Origin: HK1 sp965220535
Lineage (GTDB): Bacteria; Pseudomonadota; Gammaproteobacteria; HK1
Assembly: GCA_965220535.1 (NCBI GenBank)
Contig: OZ244833.1
Location: forward strand, 3,224,001-3,288,000
Direction of reading: 5' to 3'
DNA length: 64,000 bases
Shown here: piece by piece, positions 37,127 through 47,053 of the stretch
How the letters are laid out: each line of letters begins with the position of its first letter
How positions within the stretch are numbered: the stretch's first letter is position 1
Notes under the pieces: generated by a model
Database searches by the model: none
Told to the model about the DNA's origin: nothing
What the model saw: only the letters and a program-made list of their open reading frames with translations
Program-made: the position numbers and the translations under genes

Positions 37127-38484
37127 CGGCGGAAAATCTCCTTCGCTTGGCGAAGACCTTTGACCAAAGCGTCGATATCGTCTCGGTTGTTATAAAGCGC
37201 CAACGACGCCCGGGACGTAGCCGGGACTCGATAGCGCCTCATCAAGGGCATCGCGCAGTGGTGTCCGGCGCGGATGGCGACCCCGTGCTGATCGACGATG
37301 GTGCCGATATCGTGGGGGTGCACCCCGTCCATCACGAAGGAGACGATCCCCGCTTTGCGCTCGGCGGTACCGATGATGCGGATCCCCGAAAGCCCTTCCA
37401 AAGCCTCGGTGGCGTAGGAAAGCATCTCGTTTTCGTGGGCGACGACGGCGTCCATATCGAACGAGTCGAGGAACTCGATCGCCGCTGCGAGCCCGATGAT
37501 CCCGGCGATGTTCAAGGTGCCCGCTTCGAAGCGATAGGGCAGTTCGTTCCAAGTGGATTCTTCGAAGGAGACGGTACGTATCATGTCCCCTCCGCCTTGC
37601 CAAGGTTCCATCTCTTCGAGCAGCGCTTGGCGCCCGAAAAGAACTCCGACCCCGGTCGGCCCGTAGACTTTATGACCGGAGAAGGCATAGAAATCGCAAC
37701 CCAAGTCCTGGACATCGACCGCCCCGTGGGCCACCGCTTGGGCTCCGTCGAGCACCGTGACGGCGCCTCGCTCGCGAGCCATCGCGATCATCTCGGCCAC
37801 CGGGTTGATGGTTCCCAAAGCGTTGGAGATATGGGCGAAGGCGACGATGCGGGTGCGGCTGCCGAGCATCCCTTCGAAGGCCTCGATATCGAGTTCCCCG
37901 CTGTCGTGGATCGGGACCACCCGCAGTTTCGCCCCCGTCTGCCGGCAAACCATCTGCCAAGGGACGATATTGGAATGGTGCTCCAAGGTGGTGATGACGA
38001 TTTCGTCGTCCGCCGCCAAGCGGGGGCGGGCGTAGCTCTGGGCAACGAGATTCAGCGCCTCGGTGGTGCCGCGGACGAAGACGATCTCTTTGTAATCCGA
38101 AGCGTTGATGAAGGATCGGATCCGCTCCCGAGCGTTCTCGCAATCGCGCGTGGCGCGCTCGCTCAAGGCGTGCAGGCCGCGATGGATATTGGCATTGTCG
38201 GATTCGTAGTAGTTGCGAATGACGTCGATCACCGGCTGCGGTTTCTGGGTGGTCGCGCCGTTGTCGAGATAGGCCAGCGGATGACCGTTGATTTCCTGCG
38301 CGAGGATCGGGAATTCGCGGCGGACCGCCTCCACATCGAACGATCCTTCGGGTCTTGACCCGGCGTCTTGTATCGGCGCGGCGCTTGTCTTCGCCGCCGG
38401 CCGGTATGCGCTCGAACCCTGCGCGGTCTCGGCCGACAAAGCGACCCGAGCCCCTTCGCAAAAAGCGCCATCTGAGCCGATCAT
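37123..38484 (-). CDS. sufS: Cysteine desulfurase SufS
   Basis: PLP enzyme of class V aminotransferase fold, 453 residues. The ATG at 38484 overlaps the sufD stop (ATGA); a longer open frame upstream is a shadow of sufD. After a low-complexity start of about 50 residues, VRREFPILAQEINGHPLAYLDN, TLEHHSNIVPW, the PLP lysine in FSGHKVYGPTG and the active cysteine loop RAGHHCAMPLMRRY are seen. Partner SufU is directly downstream. Confidence 0.95.
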   Translation of the reverse strand: MIGSDGAFCEGARVALSAETAQGSSAYRPAAKTSAAPIQDAGSRPEGSFDVEAVRREFPILAQEINGHPLAYLDNGATTQKPQPVIDVIRNYYESDNANIHRGLHALSERATRDCENARERIRSFINASDYKEIVFVRGTTEALNLVAQSYARPRLAADDEIVITTLEHHSNIVPWQMVCRQTGAKLRVVPIHDSGELDIEAFEGMLGSRTRIVAFAHISNALGTINPVAEMIAMARERGAVTVLDGAQAVAHGAVDVQDLGCDFYAFSGHKVYGPTGVGVLFGRQALLEEMEPWQGGGDMIRTVSFEESTWNELPYRFEAGTLNIAGIIGLAAAIEFLDSFDMDAVVAHENEMLSYATEALEGLSGIRIIGTAERKAGIVSFVMDGVHPHDIGTIVDQHGVAIRAGHHCAMPLMRRYRVPATSRASLALYNNRDDIDALVKGLRQAKEIFRR

Positions 38485-39881
38485 TCGAATACCTCCGATA
38501 AATCTTCGTTGAACGGGTCGCTGTCGAAGCCGACCCCCGGCAGGTAGGCCAGCGTCTCGCGGCCGATCCGTCGGCGCAAATCGGGATCGTCGATGCGCTC
38601 GACGATGTCGCGGATGAAGCCCAAGGTCAGCATGGCGCGAGCGTTGTCGAGATCGATGCCGCGGGAGCGCAGATAGAAAAGCGCTTGATCGTCGAGTTGG
38701 CCGATCGTCGCCCCGTGCGAGCATTTCACGTCGTCGGCATGGATTTCGAGCTGGGGCTTGGTGTCGATCTCGGCCTCGCGAGCCAAGATGAGGTTGCGAT
38801 TGGTCTGATGGGCCTCGCTCTTTTGCGCTTGGGGGTGAACGTGGGCCCGGGCGTTGAACACCCCGCGTCCGCGCCCGGCGGCGAGCCCCTTGCAATACAC
38901 ATCGCTTTTGCAGTGCGCGGCGATATGCTCGATATTGGCGCGAAAATCCGTATGCCGCCGGCCGTCGGCAAGATAAAGACCGTCGAGCGAGCAATGCGCC
39001 CCTTCGCCTTCGAGTTCGATATCGATATCGTGTCGGCAAAGCCGGGCGCCGAGCGAGAGCACCGAGGAGCGAAGCCCGGCGCGGGCCGCAAGACGGGCTC
39101 GCAGCGTCGCGAAATGCCAGGACTTGGCGCCGGATCGCTGCACCTTGATATATCCGACCTGCGCATCCTCGGCGAGGTCGATTTCGCTGACCGTGTTTTC
39201 GAGACGATCGGCTTCGGCAGGTCCGGAAAAATGCTCGATCACTGTCAGGCGAGCGCCGGCGCCGGCGACGATCAGGATGCGGGGGAAGAGCGCTTTGCCG
39301 GCGCTCGAGCCTCGAAAAACCAAGTGCAAGGGACGCTCCAAGAGCGTCCCCGGTTGCGCCCGGATCACCGCTCCGCTGTCCATCAACGCGGTGTTCAAGG
39401 CGCAAAAAGCATCGCGGCGAGCGGGGGCGATTCGGGTCAGCCGGGATTCGAGCTCGAAACCGGGGGCGCAAGAAGACCCGCTACGCGGGGCATCGACGGC
39501 TTCGGCAAGCCCTTCGACTTGCAGGCCTGCGGGCAGGCCTGCCAGATTCGAAAGGGCGGGATTGATACGACCCTCGTCGATGACTAAGCGCCAGGCTTGG
39601 GGATCGTCGTCGGTCCAAAACTCGCCTGCAAGCGAGGTCGATGCCGTCTCGCCGGTGAAATCGAAGGATCGTTTTTCGAAGGGACCCAAATTCGTGTACT
39701 TCCACTTTTCATCCCGAGGAGTGGGAAAACCGCTGCGCGAGAAAAACTCGATGGCCTCGCGGCGCGCGGCGTGCAGCCACTCCAAGCCCTTGCCGGGCAG
39801 ATCCTTTTCCCGCTCGGCGAAGGCTTGGATATATGCCATCGCGCCGGGGGAAAGGGTGTCGGGGGCGGGCGAGGCGCTCAC
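38481..39881 (-). CDS. sufD: SufD, component of the SufBCD scaffold
   Basis: 466 residues, GTG start at 39881 overlapping the sufC stop. N-terminal helical part (RDEKWKYTNLGPFEKRSF) and the right-handed beta-helix core; C-terminal KCSHGATIGQLDDQALFYLRSRG with the conserved HGAT motif. Forms SufBC2D. Confidence 0.95.
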   Translation of the reverse strand: MSASPAPDTLSPGAMAYIQAFAEREKDLPGKGLEWLHAARREAIEFFSRSGFPTPRDEKWKYTNLGPFEKRSFDFTGETASTSLAGEFWTDDDPQAWRLVIDEGRINPALSNLAGLPAGLQVEGLAEAVDAPRSGSSCAPGFELESRLTRIAPARRDAFCALNTALMDSGAVIRAQPGTLLERPLHLVFRGSSAGKALFPRILIVAGAGARLTVIEHFSGPAEADRLENTVSEIDLAEDAQVGYIKVQRSGAKSWHFATLRARLAARAGLRSSVLSLGARLCRHDIDIELEGEGAHCSLDGLYLADGRRHTDFRANIEHIAAHCKSDVYCKGLAAGRGRGVFNARAHVHPQAQKSEAHQTNRNLILAREAEIDTKPQLEIHADDVKCSHGATIGQLDDQALFYLRSRGIDLDNARAMLTLGFIRDIVERIDDPDLRRRIGRETLAYLPGVGFDSDPFNEDLSEVFE

Positions 39882-40642
39882 GGGCTGTCCTCGCTACGCA
39901 TCAATCCCTCGTAGCCCTTCGCTTCGAGCTCGTGGGCGAGCTCGGCGCCGCCGGAGCGGACGATGCGTCCGCCGCTGAGGATATGCACGCGATCCGGCAC
40001 GATATGGTCCAGCAGACGCTGATAGTGGGTTACGAGGATGGCCGAGAATTCCGGTCCTCTCAGCGCGTTGACCCCTTGGGCTACGTCCTTCAAAGCGTCG
40101 ATATCGAGACCGGAGTCGGTTTCGTCGAGGATCGCGATTTTCGGCTCCATCAGGGCGAGCTGGAAGATCTCGTTGCGCTTTTTTTCGCCGCCGGAGAAGC
40201 CGACATTGACCCCGCGCTTCAACAACGATTCATCCAAATGGAGGATCTTGAGTTTCTCGCGCACCAAGCCGAGAAAATCCATCGCGTCCAGTTCCGGTAG
40301 TCCCCGATGCCGCCGCAGGGCGTTGACCGCGGCCTTGATGAAATAGGTATTGTTGACCCCGGGGATGTCGACCGGATATTGGAAGGCCAAAAACACTCCC
40401 TTGCGGGCTCGCTCTTCCGGTTCGAGTTCGAGCAGCGGCTCTCCTTCGAACCGCACCTCGCCGCCGGTGACCTCGTAGCCCTCGCGACCGGCAAGGACAT
40501 GGGCCAGGGTGCTTTTGCCCGAGCCGTTCGGACCCATGATCGCATGCACTTCGCCGCGCGATACGCTCAGGTCGACGCCTTTGAGGATTTCCTTGTCGTC
40601 GACTTCGACGCGAAGATCGGTGATTTCGAGCATGGGTTTCAT
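39878..40642 (-). CDS. sufC: SufC ATPase
   Basis: ABC-type ATPase of SufBC2D, 254 residues. Walker A GPNGSGKSTLAHVLAG, signature SGGEKKRNEIFQ and Walker B IAILDETDSGLDIDALK are intact. MKPMLEITDL or the internal MLEITDL could be the start. Lies 86 bases after sufB. Confidence 0.97.
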   Translation of the reverse strand: MKPMLEITDLRVEVDDKEILKGVDLSVSRGEVHAIMGPNGSGKSTLAHVLAGREGYEVTGGEVRFEGEPLLELEPEERARKGVFLAFQYPVDIPGVNNTYFIKAAVNALRRHRGLPELDAMDFLGLVREKLKILHLDESLLKRGVNVGFSGGEKKRNEIFQLALMEPKIAILDETDSGLDIDALKDVAQGVNALRGPEFSAILVTHYQRLLDHIVPDRVHILSGGRIVRSGGAELAHELEAKGYEGLMRSEDSP

Positions 40643-40728
40643 GAGTGTCCTGAAAAGCGCTTTGTCGGGGATGTTTTGTCGGGCTTCGACGAGGATGAGG
40701 ATTCAGGTGCGGCGGCGGCGATCAGCCA

Positions 40729-42177
40729 TCAGCCGACGGCGCCTTCGAGGCTGACTTCCAGCAGTTTTTGCGCCTCGACCGCGAATTCCATCGGCAGTTC
40801 GCGAAAGACCTCCTTGCAAAATCCGTTGACGATCATCGACACCGCATCCTCCTCCCCGATCCCGCGTTGACGGCAATAGAAGAGTTGGTCGTCGCTGATC
40901 TTTGATGTCGTGGCCTCGTGCTCGACCTTCGCGCTCGGGTTCTTCACCTCCATATAGGGGAAGGTATGGGCGCCGCAGCGATCCCCCATCAGCAACGAAT
41001 CGCATTGGGTGTAGTTGCGGGCGTTTTCCGCTCCCTTGCCGATTTGCACCAATCCGCGGTAGGCGTTTTGCCCGCGACCGGCCGAAATTCCCTTGGAGAC
41101 GACGGTGCTGCGGGTGTTGCGTCCGAGATGGATCATCTTGGTGCCGGTATCGGCTTGTTGGCGCATGTTGCTCAAAGCCACGGAATAAAAAGCGCCGACC
41201 GACCCTTCGCCGCGCAGGATGCAGCTCGGATATTTCCAAGTGATCGCCGAGCCGGTTTCCACTTGGGTCCAGGAGATTTTCGAGCGGTCCCCGCGACAAT
41301 CGCCGCGTTTGGTGACGAAGTTGTAGATGCCCCCGACGCCGTTTTCATCCCCGGGATACCAGTTCTGTACGGTGGAGTATTTGATTTGCGCATCCTCGAG
41401 GGCCACGAGCTCGACCACCGCCGCATGGAGTTGGTTCTCGTCTCGCGCCGGAGCGGTGCAGCCCTCGAGGTAGCTCACATAACTTCCTTCGTCGGCGATG
41501 ACCAAAGTGCGCTCGAATTGCCCGGTTTTGGCGGCGTTGATGCGGAAATAGGTGGAAAGTTCCATCGGGCAGCGGACGCCCTTGGGGATATAGCAAAAGG
41601 ATCCGTCGCTGAAAACCGCGGAATTGAGGGTGGCGAAGAAGTTATCGGTATAAGGGACGACGGTGCCGAGATATTCCTCGATCAGTTGCGGATGCTCGCG
41701 GACCGCCTCGGAGAAGGAGCAGAAAATGATCCCTTGTTCGGCGAGCGTGTCTTTGAAGGTGGTGGCCACGGAAACGCTGTCGAAAACCGCGTCGACCGCA
41801 ACCCCGGCCAACGCCGCCCGCTCGGCCAAGGGGATGCCGAGTTTCTCGTAGGTTTCGAGAAGTTTGGGATCGACCTCGTCGAGACTCTTGGGGCCGTCTT
41901 TGTCGGATTTCGGGGCGGAATAGTAGGAGATGTCGCCGTAGTCGATCGGTGGATGTTCGAGATTCGCCCAGTTCGGCTCGGACATCGTCAGCCAGTGGCG
42001 GTAAGCGCGCAGCCGCCATTCGGTGAGGAATTCGGGCTCGCGTTTTTTGCGCGAAATCAGCCGCACCACATCCTCGTCCAGCCCCGGGGGAACGGTATCG
42101 GATTCGAGATCGGTTACGAAACCGTGCTGATATTCACGCTGCACAAGGGTGTCGACTTCGCGAAGGCTGCTGCTCAT
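40729..42177 (-). CDS. sufB: SufB, scaffold component of SufBCD
   Basis: 482 residues; ATG at 42177 (MSSSLREVDTLVQREYQHGF) with a GGAG ribosome-binding site. The open frame reaches 42222 but lacks a good site. SufB features: PPIDYGDISYYSAPK, IPKGVRCPMELSTYFRINA, YLEGCTAPARDENQLHAAVV and KVEHEATTSKISDDQLFYCR. First gene of the SUF operon, downstream of the IscR box. Confidence 0.96.
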   Translation of the reverse strand: MSSSLREVDTLVQREYQHGFVTDLESDTVPPGLDEDVVRLISRKKREPEFLTEWRLRAYRHWLTMSEPNWANLEHPPIDYGDISYYSAPKSDKDGPKSLDEVDPKLLETYEKLGIPLAERAALAGVAVDAVFDSVSVATTFKDTLAEQGIIFCSFSEAVREHPQLIEEYLGTVVPYTDNFFATLNSAVFSDGSFCYIPKGVRCPMELSTYFRINAAKTGQFERTLVIADEGSYVSYLEGCTAPARDENQLHAAVVELVALEDAQIKYSTVQNWYPGDENGVGGIYNFVTKRGDCRGDRSKISWTQVETGSAITWKYPSCILRGEGSVGAFYSVALSNMRQQADTGTKMIHLGRNTRSTVVSKGISAGRGQNAYRGLVQIGKGAENARNYTQCDSLLMGDRCGAHTFPYMEVKNPSAKVEHEATTSKISDDQLFYCRQRGIGEEDAVSMIVNGFCKEVFRELPMEFAVEAQKLLEVSLEGAVG

Positions 42178-42365
42178 GTCGGTTCTCCGGCAATAAGGAA
42201 CTTTTTTTATCTTCACAAGCAAAGACCGGACGATCTTCCCCGAAAGGCACTCGAAGAAAGGTGCTCAAAGAAAGTCGCTCGAAGATACCCTTGAGCGTCC
42301 TTGTCGGGTCGTGCGCATCGGTCGGATAGGGCAAAATCCATCCGTCTTTGCGCGATCGTATCGGT

Positions 42366-42390
42366 ATTCCTGACTAAATCAGTCGGGTAT
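42366..42390. promoter_or_regulatory. IscR type-1 operator upstream of sufB
   Basis: 25-bp palindromic site with half-sites GACT and AGTC separated by AAATC-type bases (GACTAAATCAGTC core at 42372-42384), flanked by ATTCCT and GGGTAT. It matches the E. coli IscR type-1 consensus (ATASYYGACTRWWWYAGTCRRSTAT) at 24 of 25 positions by eye. It lies 189 bases upstream of the sufB start. Established knowledge: [2Fe-2S]-IscR represses type-1 promoters, so this would induce SUF when clusters are scarce. Confidence 0.85.
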
Positions 42391-43420
42391 TGTAGACAAG
42401 ATTGCCCCCGGCCGGTCAAAAGATTATTTGATAGCCTTATTCAATCGCTATTCGATCGCCGGACATGCGGCGCAAACCATGCCGATTCGCAAAGAGCGAG
42501 ATCGCCCTTGCCCGTTGCCGGCCCTTCGCTGCCGAGGCCCAAAAGCCCGTCGACGCAGATAGCCGATGCGATCGAGATCGATGCCGGATCGCCATAGGGT
42601 CATCGAAGACTCGTCGAAGACTTATCGAAGACCCGTCGAAGCGGGCGTGGATTCAAGCGGCGGCTTTGGATTTCGATCGATCGCGTCGCCTTTCGAAGCG
42701 GGTTTTGCAAGCGGCGGACGGGCGTGGTGCCGGAGCGACCGGCCTTCGTTGTCATCGTCCTTGCCCCTTGCGAGTGCCGCTCGTCGATCCTCGGCGGTCT
42801 TTTCAAGACCTTGGCGCGAAGCCGGATCTTTCATTTCGAAGCACGAACGAAACGCTCGGCCCGGCCGTCGTCCTTTTCGGGCTCGGGGCATCGGGGCGAA
42901 GCCGAGTCGGTTCTTGCCTGATCGCCGAACCATATCGATATCCGGCGGCCTCGTTATATCCCCGAACGACTTGCCGGCTCGGGGGCAAGCGCCGACGACA
43001 CTCGAATCTCGAACTTTGGACCGAGCGAGCGTTCGTGCAGCCGAAAGGGGCTTCCTTCGACGGCCACGAAAACGGCCACCGGCCTTGTCTGTTCGAAAGA
43101 ACGCTCGTTGCCCTATCGCCCTTGTCTTGCTATCGCGCATCTCGTCGATCCTTTCGGATGTCGCATGCTGCTTGCGATCACTCACCCCGGTCTTTATCGG
43201 ATCGGGCTCGCGTTGCTCGTCGGTCGGTGCATCCTCGGTGAATACCGAATGGCGATAGAGAAGAGAACGAGCGCAAGCGTCAAGTCCGACGCGATGAACG
43301 CATGAAGGAATATCTCGCGAAGATTGCCAAGGACAAAGACCGCGACCGCAATCCATAGCGCCACCGGCGCACCACCGGCTCACCCTCGCGGTGCGCTTCG
43401 CCGCTTGGGATGATTTAGAT
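42391..43420. other. Long stretch without a supported gene
   Basis: About 1 kb. Open frames on both strands exist but are Arg/Ser/Pro-rich and not protein-like. A 12-bp degenerate repeat (TCGAAGACYCG) occurs at 42603-42645. The end (43290-43360) contains a short coding-like fragment (MKEYLAKIAKDKDRDRNP, plus strand), possibly a remnant. Confidence 0.45.
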
Positions 43421-43636
43421 ATGCATGCCGAACTCACCGAGGAAGAAAAAACGCAGATCGTCATCGAGATGGCGGGCAAGCGATTCGACCGAGAGGTTGG
43501 TCCGGGGGAGGACTCGAACATCATCTCAGGCTTGGCCGCTCGCACTGCGATCAGTAAAATTCTCATCCTCGAGCAGACTCTGCAAGTCGCGAGGGGCTTG
43601 CTTGACGAAGAAGAGATCGCAGACGCGACCGAATAG
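43421..43636 (+). CDS. Small hypothetical acidic protein
   Basis: 71 residues from the ATG at 43421 (MHAELTEEEKTQIVIEMAGK) to EEEIADATE; an earlier ATG at 43391 is possible. Composition is protein-like and predicted helical (ISKILILEQTLQVARGLLDE), in contrast to its surroundings. Family not recognised; ribosome-binding site weak. Could be a fragment of a lost gene. Confidence 0.35.
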   Translation: MHAELTEEEKTQIVIEMAGKRFDREVGPGEDSNIISGLAARTAISKILILEQTLQVARGLLDEEEIADATE

Positions 43637-43907
43637 CGGGAGATGGTCCTCGTGAAGTTTCGGGCCATGCATCGCATAGAGCCCGACCGACCCGCACTCG
43701 GTCGAGCGATTCACCGAAGCGATTGATCGGGCTCGCTCGTCGAGCAGGTCGGGTCGTCGTTCCGTCAACTTTGATATCGGCATGATATTTTCCCGGCTTT
43801 CGAGGCATCGGATACCGGATGCATCGGATGCCGATCGTCGCTTCGATCGAGCGTTCGACTTTATCTTCGCGGCCCTTCTTTTTTCGATTCGAGGATGACG
43901 ATCCATC

Positions 43908-44780
43908 GTGAAAACCCTTCCCGTCGACGTTTCGCCGAGCCTTCTGGTGACGGATCTGGATGGCACATTGCTCGATTCGAAGGCCCGCCTCGGCAGTGCG
44001 AATCGCAAGGCTTTGGAGTCGCCGGATCGGGCGGCGAGGGTGCGGATGGTGGCGACCGGACGATCCCTGCACTCCGCCTGCAAGGTGATGGATGCGGAAT
44101 TCCCGGTGGACTATCTGGCTTTTTCCAGCGGCGCCGGGATCGTCTCTTGGCCTTCGAAGGAACTTCTGTTCACCCACGAGATGGATTCGGATTCGGCGGA
44201 TCGTTTGATAGACAGGCTTCGTTCCTTGGCGGTGGATTTCACGGTGCACCATGCGCCGCCGGATACGCATCGCTGTTATGTGCACCGCGCTCGGCGATCG
44301 AAGCCCAACGCGGATTTCGAAGACCGCTTGGCGCGCTATGTCGGTTTTTCCGATGAGTGGTCGCAGTCGTCGCCGGCGGCGCGAGCGGATGCCGGAGTCG
44401 GCCAGCTCCTCGTGATCGAGCCGCCGGGGACGGAATCGTGCTTGGAAACCATCGCGCGCGAGTTTCCGAACATGCACGTCGTGCGCACGACCTCGCCGCT
44501 CGATCATGCATCGACTTGGGTCGAGATATTCCCTTCGGGCACCTCCAAATCGGAGGCTTCGAACTGGGTTCGGCGGCGTCATCGTATCGACCTTGCCGCC
44601 ACCTTCGCTATCGGCAACGACTATAACGATCTCGATTTATTGGAGTGGGCGCGGGATTCCTTCGTGGTCGCCAACGCCCCGCGATCGATGCGAGAGCGTT
44701 TCGAGGTGGTGGCATCGAACGACGAAGCGGGCTTTGCCGAGGCGGTGCGAAAGTGGGAAGCGAGACGCTCGCCGGGCTGA
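43908..44780 (+). CDS. HAD-superfamily hydrolase, Cof-type
   Basis: 290 residues from a GTG at 43908. Motif I LLVTDLDGTLLDS, motif II VATGRSLHSA, cap domain (about 80-190) and motif IV IGNDYNDLDLLEWA with VANAPRSMRE identify a Cof-like phosphatase of the HAD IIB class. Substrate cannot be told; such enzymes act on sugar or nucleotide phosphates. Stands alone on the plus strand. Confidence 0.87.
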   Translation: MKTLPVDVSPSLLVTDLDGTLLDSKARLGSANRKALESPDRAARVRMVATGRSLHSACKVMDAEFPVDYLAFSSGAGIVSWPSKELLFTHEMDSDSADRLIDRLRSLAVDFTVHHAPPDTHRCYVHRARRSKPNADFEDRLARYVGFSDEWSQSSPAARADAGVGQLLVIEPPGTESCLETIAREFPNMHVVRTTSPLDHASTWVEIFPSGTSKSEASNWVRRRHRIDLAATFAIGNDYNDLDLLEWARDSFVVANAPRSMRERFEVVASNDEAGFAEAVRKWEARRSPG

Positions 44781-44982
44781 AACGGCACTTTGCGACTGTA
44801 TAAGACTTTTCGACCCGCCCGCATCCGCCCGCATCCGCCCGAGTCATGGCCAATTCCTCGATCGTCTTCGATCTCGATCTCGTCTTCGCTCGCCCCCTTC
44901 GAGCACCCCTTCGAGCACCCCTTCGAAATCTCGTCCCCGTCCGAACGCGAGTCCGAGGCGGCTCTTGCGACTCTTCGCTTTT

Positions 44983-46377
44983 TCAGCGCGGTCGCCACCC
45001 TTCCAAGAACTCGAAAACCGCCCTTAAGGACATCGCCTCTCCGCCTTCGGGACGCCCGGGACGGGAGCGACTCATCCACGCCATGATATCGAAATGCACC
45101 CAAGGGATTTCCGCAGGGACGAAGGCTTGGAGGAAGAGAGCGGCGGTGATCGCGCCGCCGGCGCCGCCGCCCGGGGACTTCGAGGTGGCGTTGGCGATAT
45201 CCGCGATCTCGCTGCGGATCTGTCGCCGATAAGGGGCATGCAAAGGCATGCGCCAGACGGGATCGTGGACCTTGCGTCCGGCGGCCTCGATTCCGTGGGC
45301 GATCGCGTCGTCGTCGGTGAACATCGCCGGCAGTTCATAACCCAAAGCGATGCGAGCGGCACCGGTCAGGGTGGCGAAATCGATCATCAGATCGGGCTTT
45401 TCCGAAGCCCCCTCGTGCAGGGCGTCGCTCAGCACGACCCTCCCTTCGGCATCCGTATTGTCGACTTCGATCGACAGCCCCTTGCGCGTGGCGAGGATAT
45501 CGCCGGGGCGAAAGGCATTGCCGGAGATCGCGTTCTCCACCGCCGGTATCAGCAGTCGCAGACGCCGGTCGAGACCGGATTGCATGATCATCTCGGCCAA
45601 GGCGATGGCGTGGGCGGCACCGCCCATATCCTTTTTCATCAGCCGCATGCCGCTCGCGTTTTTGATATCGAGACCGCCGGAATCGAAGCATACGCCCTTG
45701 CCGACCAGTACGATCAGCGGAGCGTTTTCCTCCCCCCAGCGCAGATCGATGAGCAAGGGGGGATGGGCGCTGGCCCGTCCGACGGCGTGAATCGCGGGGT
45801 ATCCTTTTTCCAGCAACGCCTCGCCGGCGGTGATTTCGCATTTGGCCCCGTGGCGTCGAGCGATCTCGATGACGGTATCGGCCAAGTCTTGCGGCATCAT
45901 GTCGCAGGCCGGGGTGTTGATGAGGTCGCGCACCCGGGCCACCCCTTGCGCTTTTTTGCGAGCCTGCTCGGCAACGGCGGCGGAGCCGGGAAAGAGCGTG
46001 GCCGAGGGACTTTCGCCCTTGCGGTAGCGATCGAAGCGATAGGCGGCAAGGGCCCAGCCCAGCGCGGCGGCCTCGATGGCCGAGGAAGTCCAGCGGCTAT
46101 CGAGATGGCAGGGGAGATCCTCTCGAAGCAGGCCGGGAAGGTGGGCGAGACACCATGGATCATCGTCCTCGTCGATGCCCGCCAGCACCGAATCGAGACG
46201 ATGATCGTCCCCGGGGATCAAGCAGCGCTCGCCGGGACGGGCGGAAAACCCGGTGCTCTTTGCCCACGTGACAGCCTTCGCCGGGGCGCTCTCTTGCCAT
46301 GCGGGCAGAGTGTCGGCGCTAAGAGGGATCACCGCGATCGAGGGATCGCTTTGTACATCGCGCAGCAAATCTTTCAT
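44983..46377 (-). CDS. Second M17 leucyl aminopeptidase (PepB-like)
   Basis: 464 residues. VGKGVCFDSGGLDIKNASGM, KKDMGGAAHAIALAE, NTDAEGRVVLSDAL and ATLTGAARIALGYELPA are the M17 metal and catalytic motifs, all intact. N-terminal domain is shorter and unlike PepA. Distinct from pepA at 11675-13315. Divergent from the adenosyltransferase gene. Confidence 0.92.
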   Translation of the reverse strand: MKDLLRDVQSDPSIAVIPLSADTLPAWQESAPAKAVTWAKSTGFSARPGERCLIPGDDHRLDSVLAGIDEDDDPWCLAHLPGLLREDLPCHLDSRWTSSAIEAAALGWALAAYRFDRYRKGESPSATLFPGSAAVAEQARKKAQGVARVRDLINTPACDMMPQDLADTVIEIARRHGAKCEITAGEALLEKGYPAIHAVGRASAHPPLLIDLRWGEENAPLIVLVGKGVCFDSGGLDIKNASGMRLMKKDMGGAAHAIALAEMIMQSGLDRRLRLLIPAVENAISGNAFRPGDILATRKGLSIEVDNTDAEGRVVLSDALHEGASEKPDLMIDFATLTGAARIALGYELPAMFTDDDAIAHGIEAAGRKVHDPVWRMPLHAPYRRQIRSEIADIANATSKSPGGGAGGAITAALFLQAFVPAEIPWVHFDIMAWMSRSRPGRPEGGEAMSLRAVFEFLEGWRPR

Positions 46378-46492
46378 ATTTCGCTAGCCTGTGACGAGTT
46401 CGAGTCGAAGGGGAAGGGGAGGGAGGAGGGTCGGAGTATCGTTTCGAGTCTTTCGATCGTTCGATTTTCTTTTACAAAGGGGGTATTCGCCC

Positions 46493-47053
46493 GTGGGAAA
46501 CAGATTGACCAAGATTTACACGCGTACCGGCGACGACGGAACGACCGGCATCGTCGGAGGGGTGCGCTACTCCAAGAGCGCTCCTCGAGTCGAAGCCATG
46601 GGTACGATAGACGAGCTGAACTGCTGCCTCGGGATCGTTTTCACCCATCCTTTGCCGGAAGCGATCGGCGAGGTATTGACCGACGTGCAGCATACGCTTT
46701 TCGATATCGGCGGGGAGTTGGCGATGCCGGGGGCCTCGGTGGTCAAGCAAGAGCGGATCGATCGCCTCGAATCCGCCCTCGATCATCTCAACGCCGACCT
46801 TCCTCCGTTGAAAGAGTTCATCTTGCCGGGCGGCGGAGCGCGGGCGGCGGCAATGCATTTGGCAAGGGCGGTATGCCGACGCGCCGAGCGCGTGTTGGTC
46901 AAGTTGTCATCGGACTCGAAGGAGGAGATCAACCCCGTCAGTCGTCGCTACGTCAATCGCCTTTCGGATTACCTTTTCGTCGCCGCCAGGGTGCTCGCCA
47001 GAGCCGATGCGGGCGAGGTGTATTGGAAGCACGAGAGACAGGCGAAGGGCTGA
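46493..47053 (+). CDS. PduO-type cob(I)alamin adenosyltransferase
   Basis: Makes adenosylcobalamin from ATP and cob(I)alamin. 186 residues from a GTG at 46493 preceded by AAGGGGG. KIYTRTGDDGTTGIVGG (ATP loop), VEAMGTIDELNCCLG, FILPGGGARAAAMHLARAVCRRAER and NRLSDYLFVAARV match the family. An upstream in-frame ATG at 46391 gives a non-conserved extension. No B12-dependent enzyme is present in the window. Confidence 0.93.
   Translation: MGNRLTKIYTRTGDDGTTGIVGGVRYSKSAPRVEAMGTIDELNCCLGIVFTHPLPEAIGEVLTDVQHTLFDIGGELAMPGASVVKQERIDRLESALDHLNADLPPLKEFILPGGGARAAAMHLARAVCRRAERVLVKLSSDSKEEINPVSRRYVNRLSDYLFVAARVLARADAGEVYWKHERQAKG

Noticed and set aside
38485..39471. N-terminal extension of sufS giving 782 codons
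   Set aside because: Entirely overlaps sufD in another frame; the ATGA junction at 38481-38484 is the natural start.
43480..43590. tRNA-like 3' end (GTTCGAGTCCTCCCCCGG on minus)
   Set aside because: The T-stem does not pair, and no acceptor or anticodon arms can be found at proper spacing; chance similarity.
42465..43677. ORFs of 230-351 codons on both strands
   Set aside because: Arg/Ser/Pro-dominated translations without domain features, overlapping each other; typical of open frames in GC-rich non-coding DNA.
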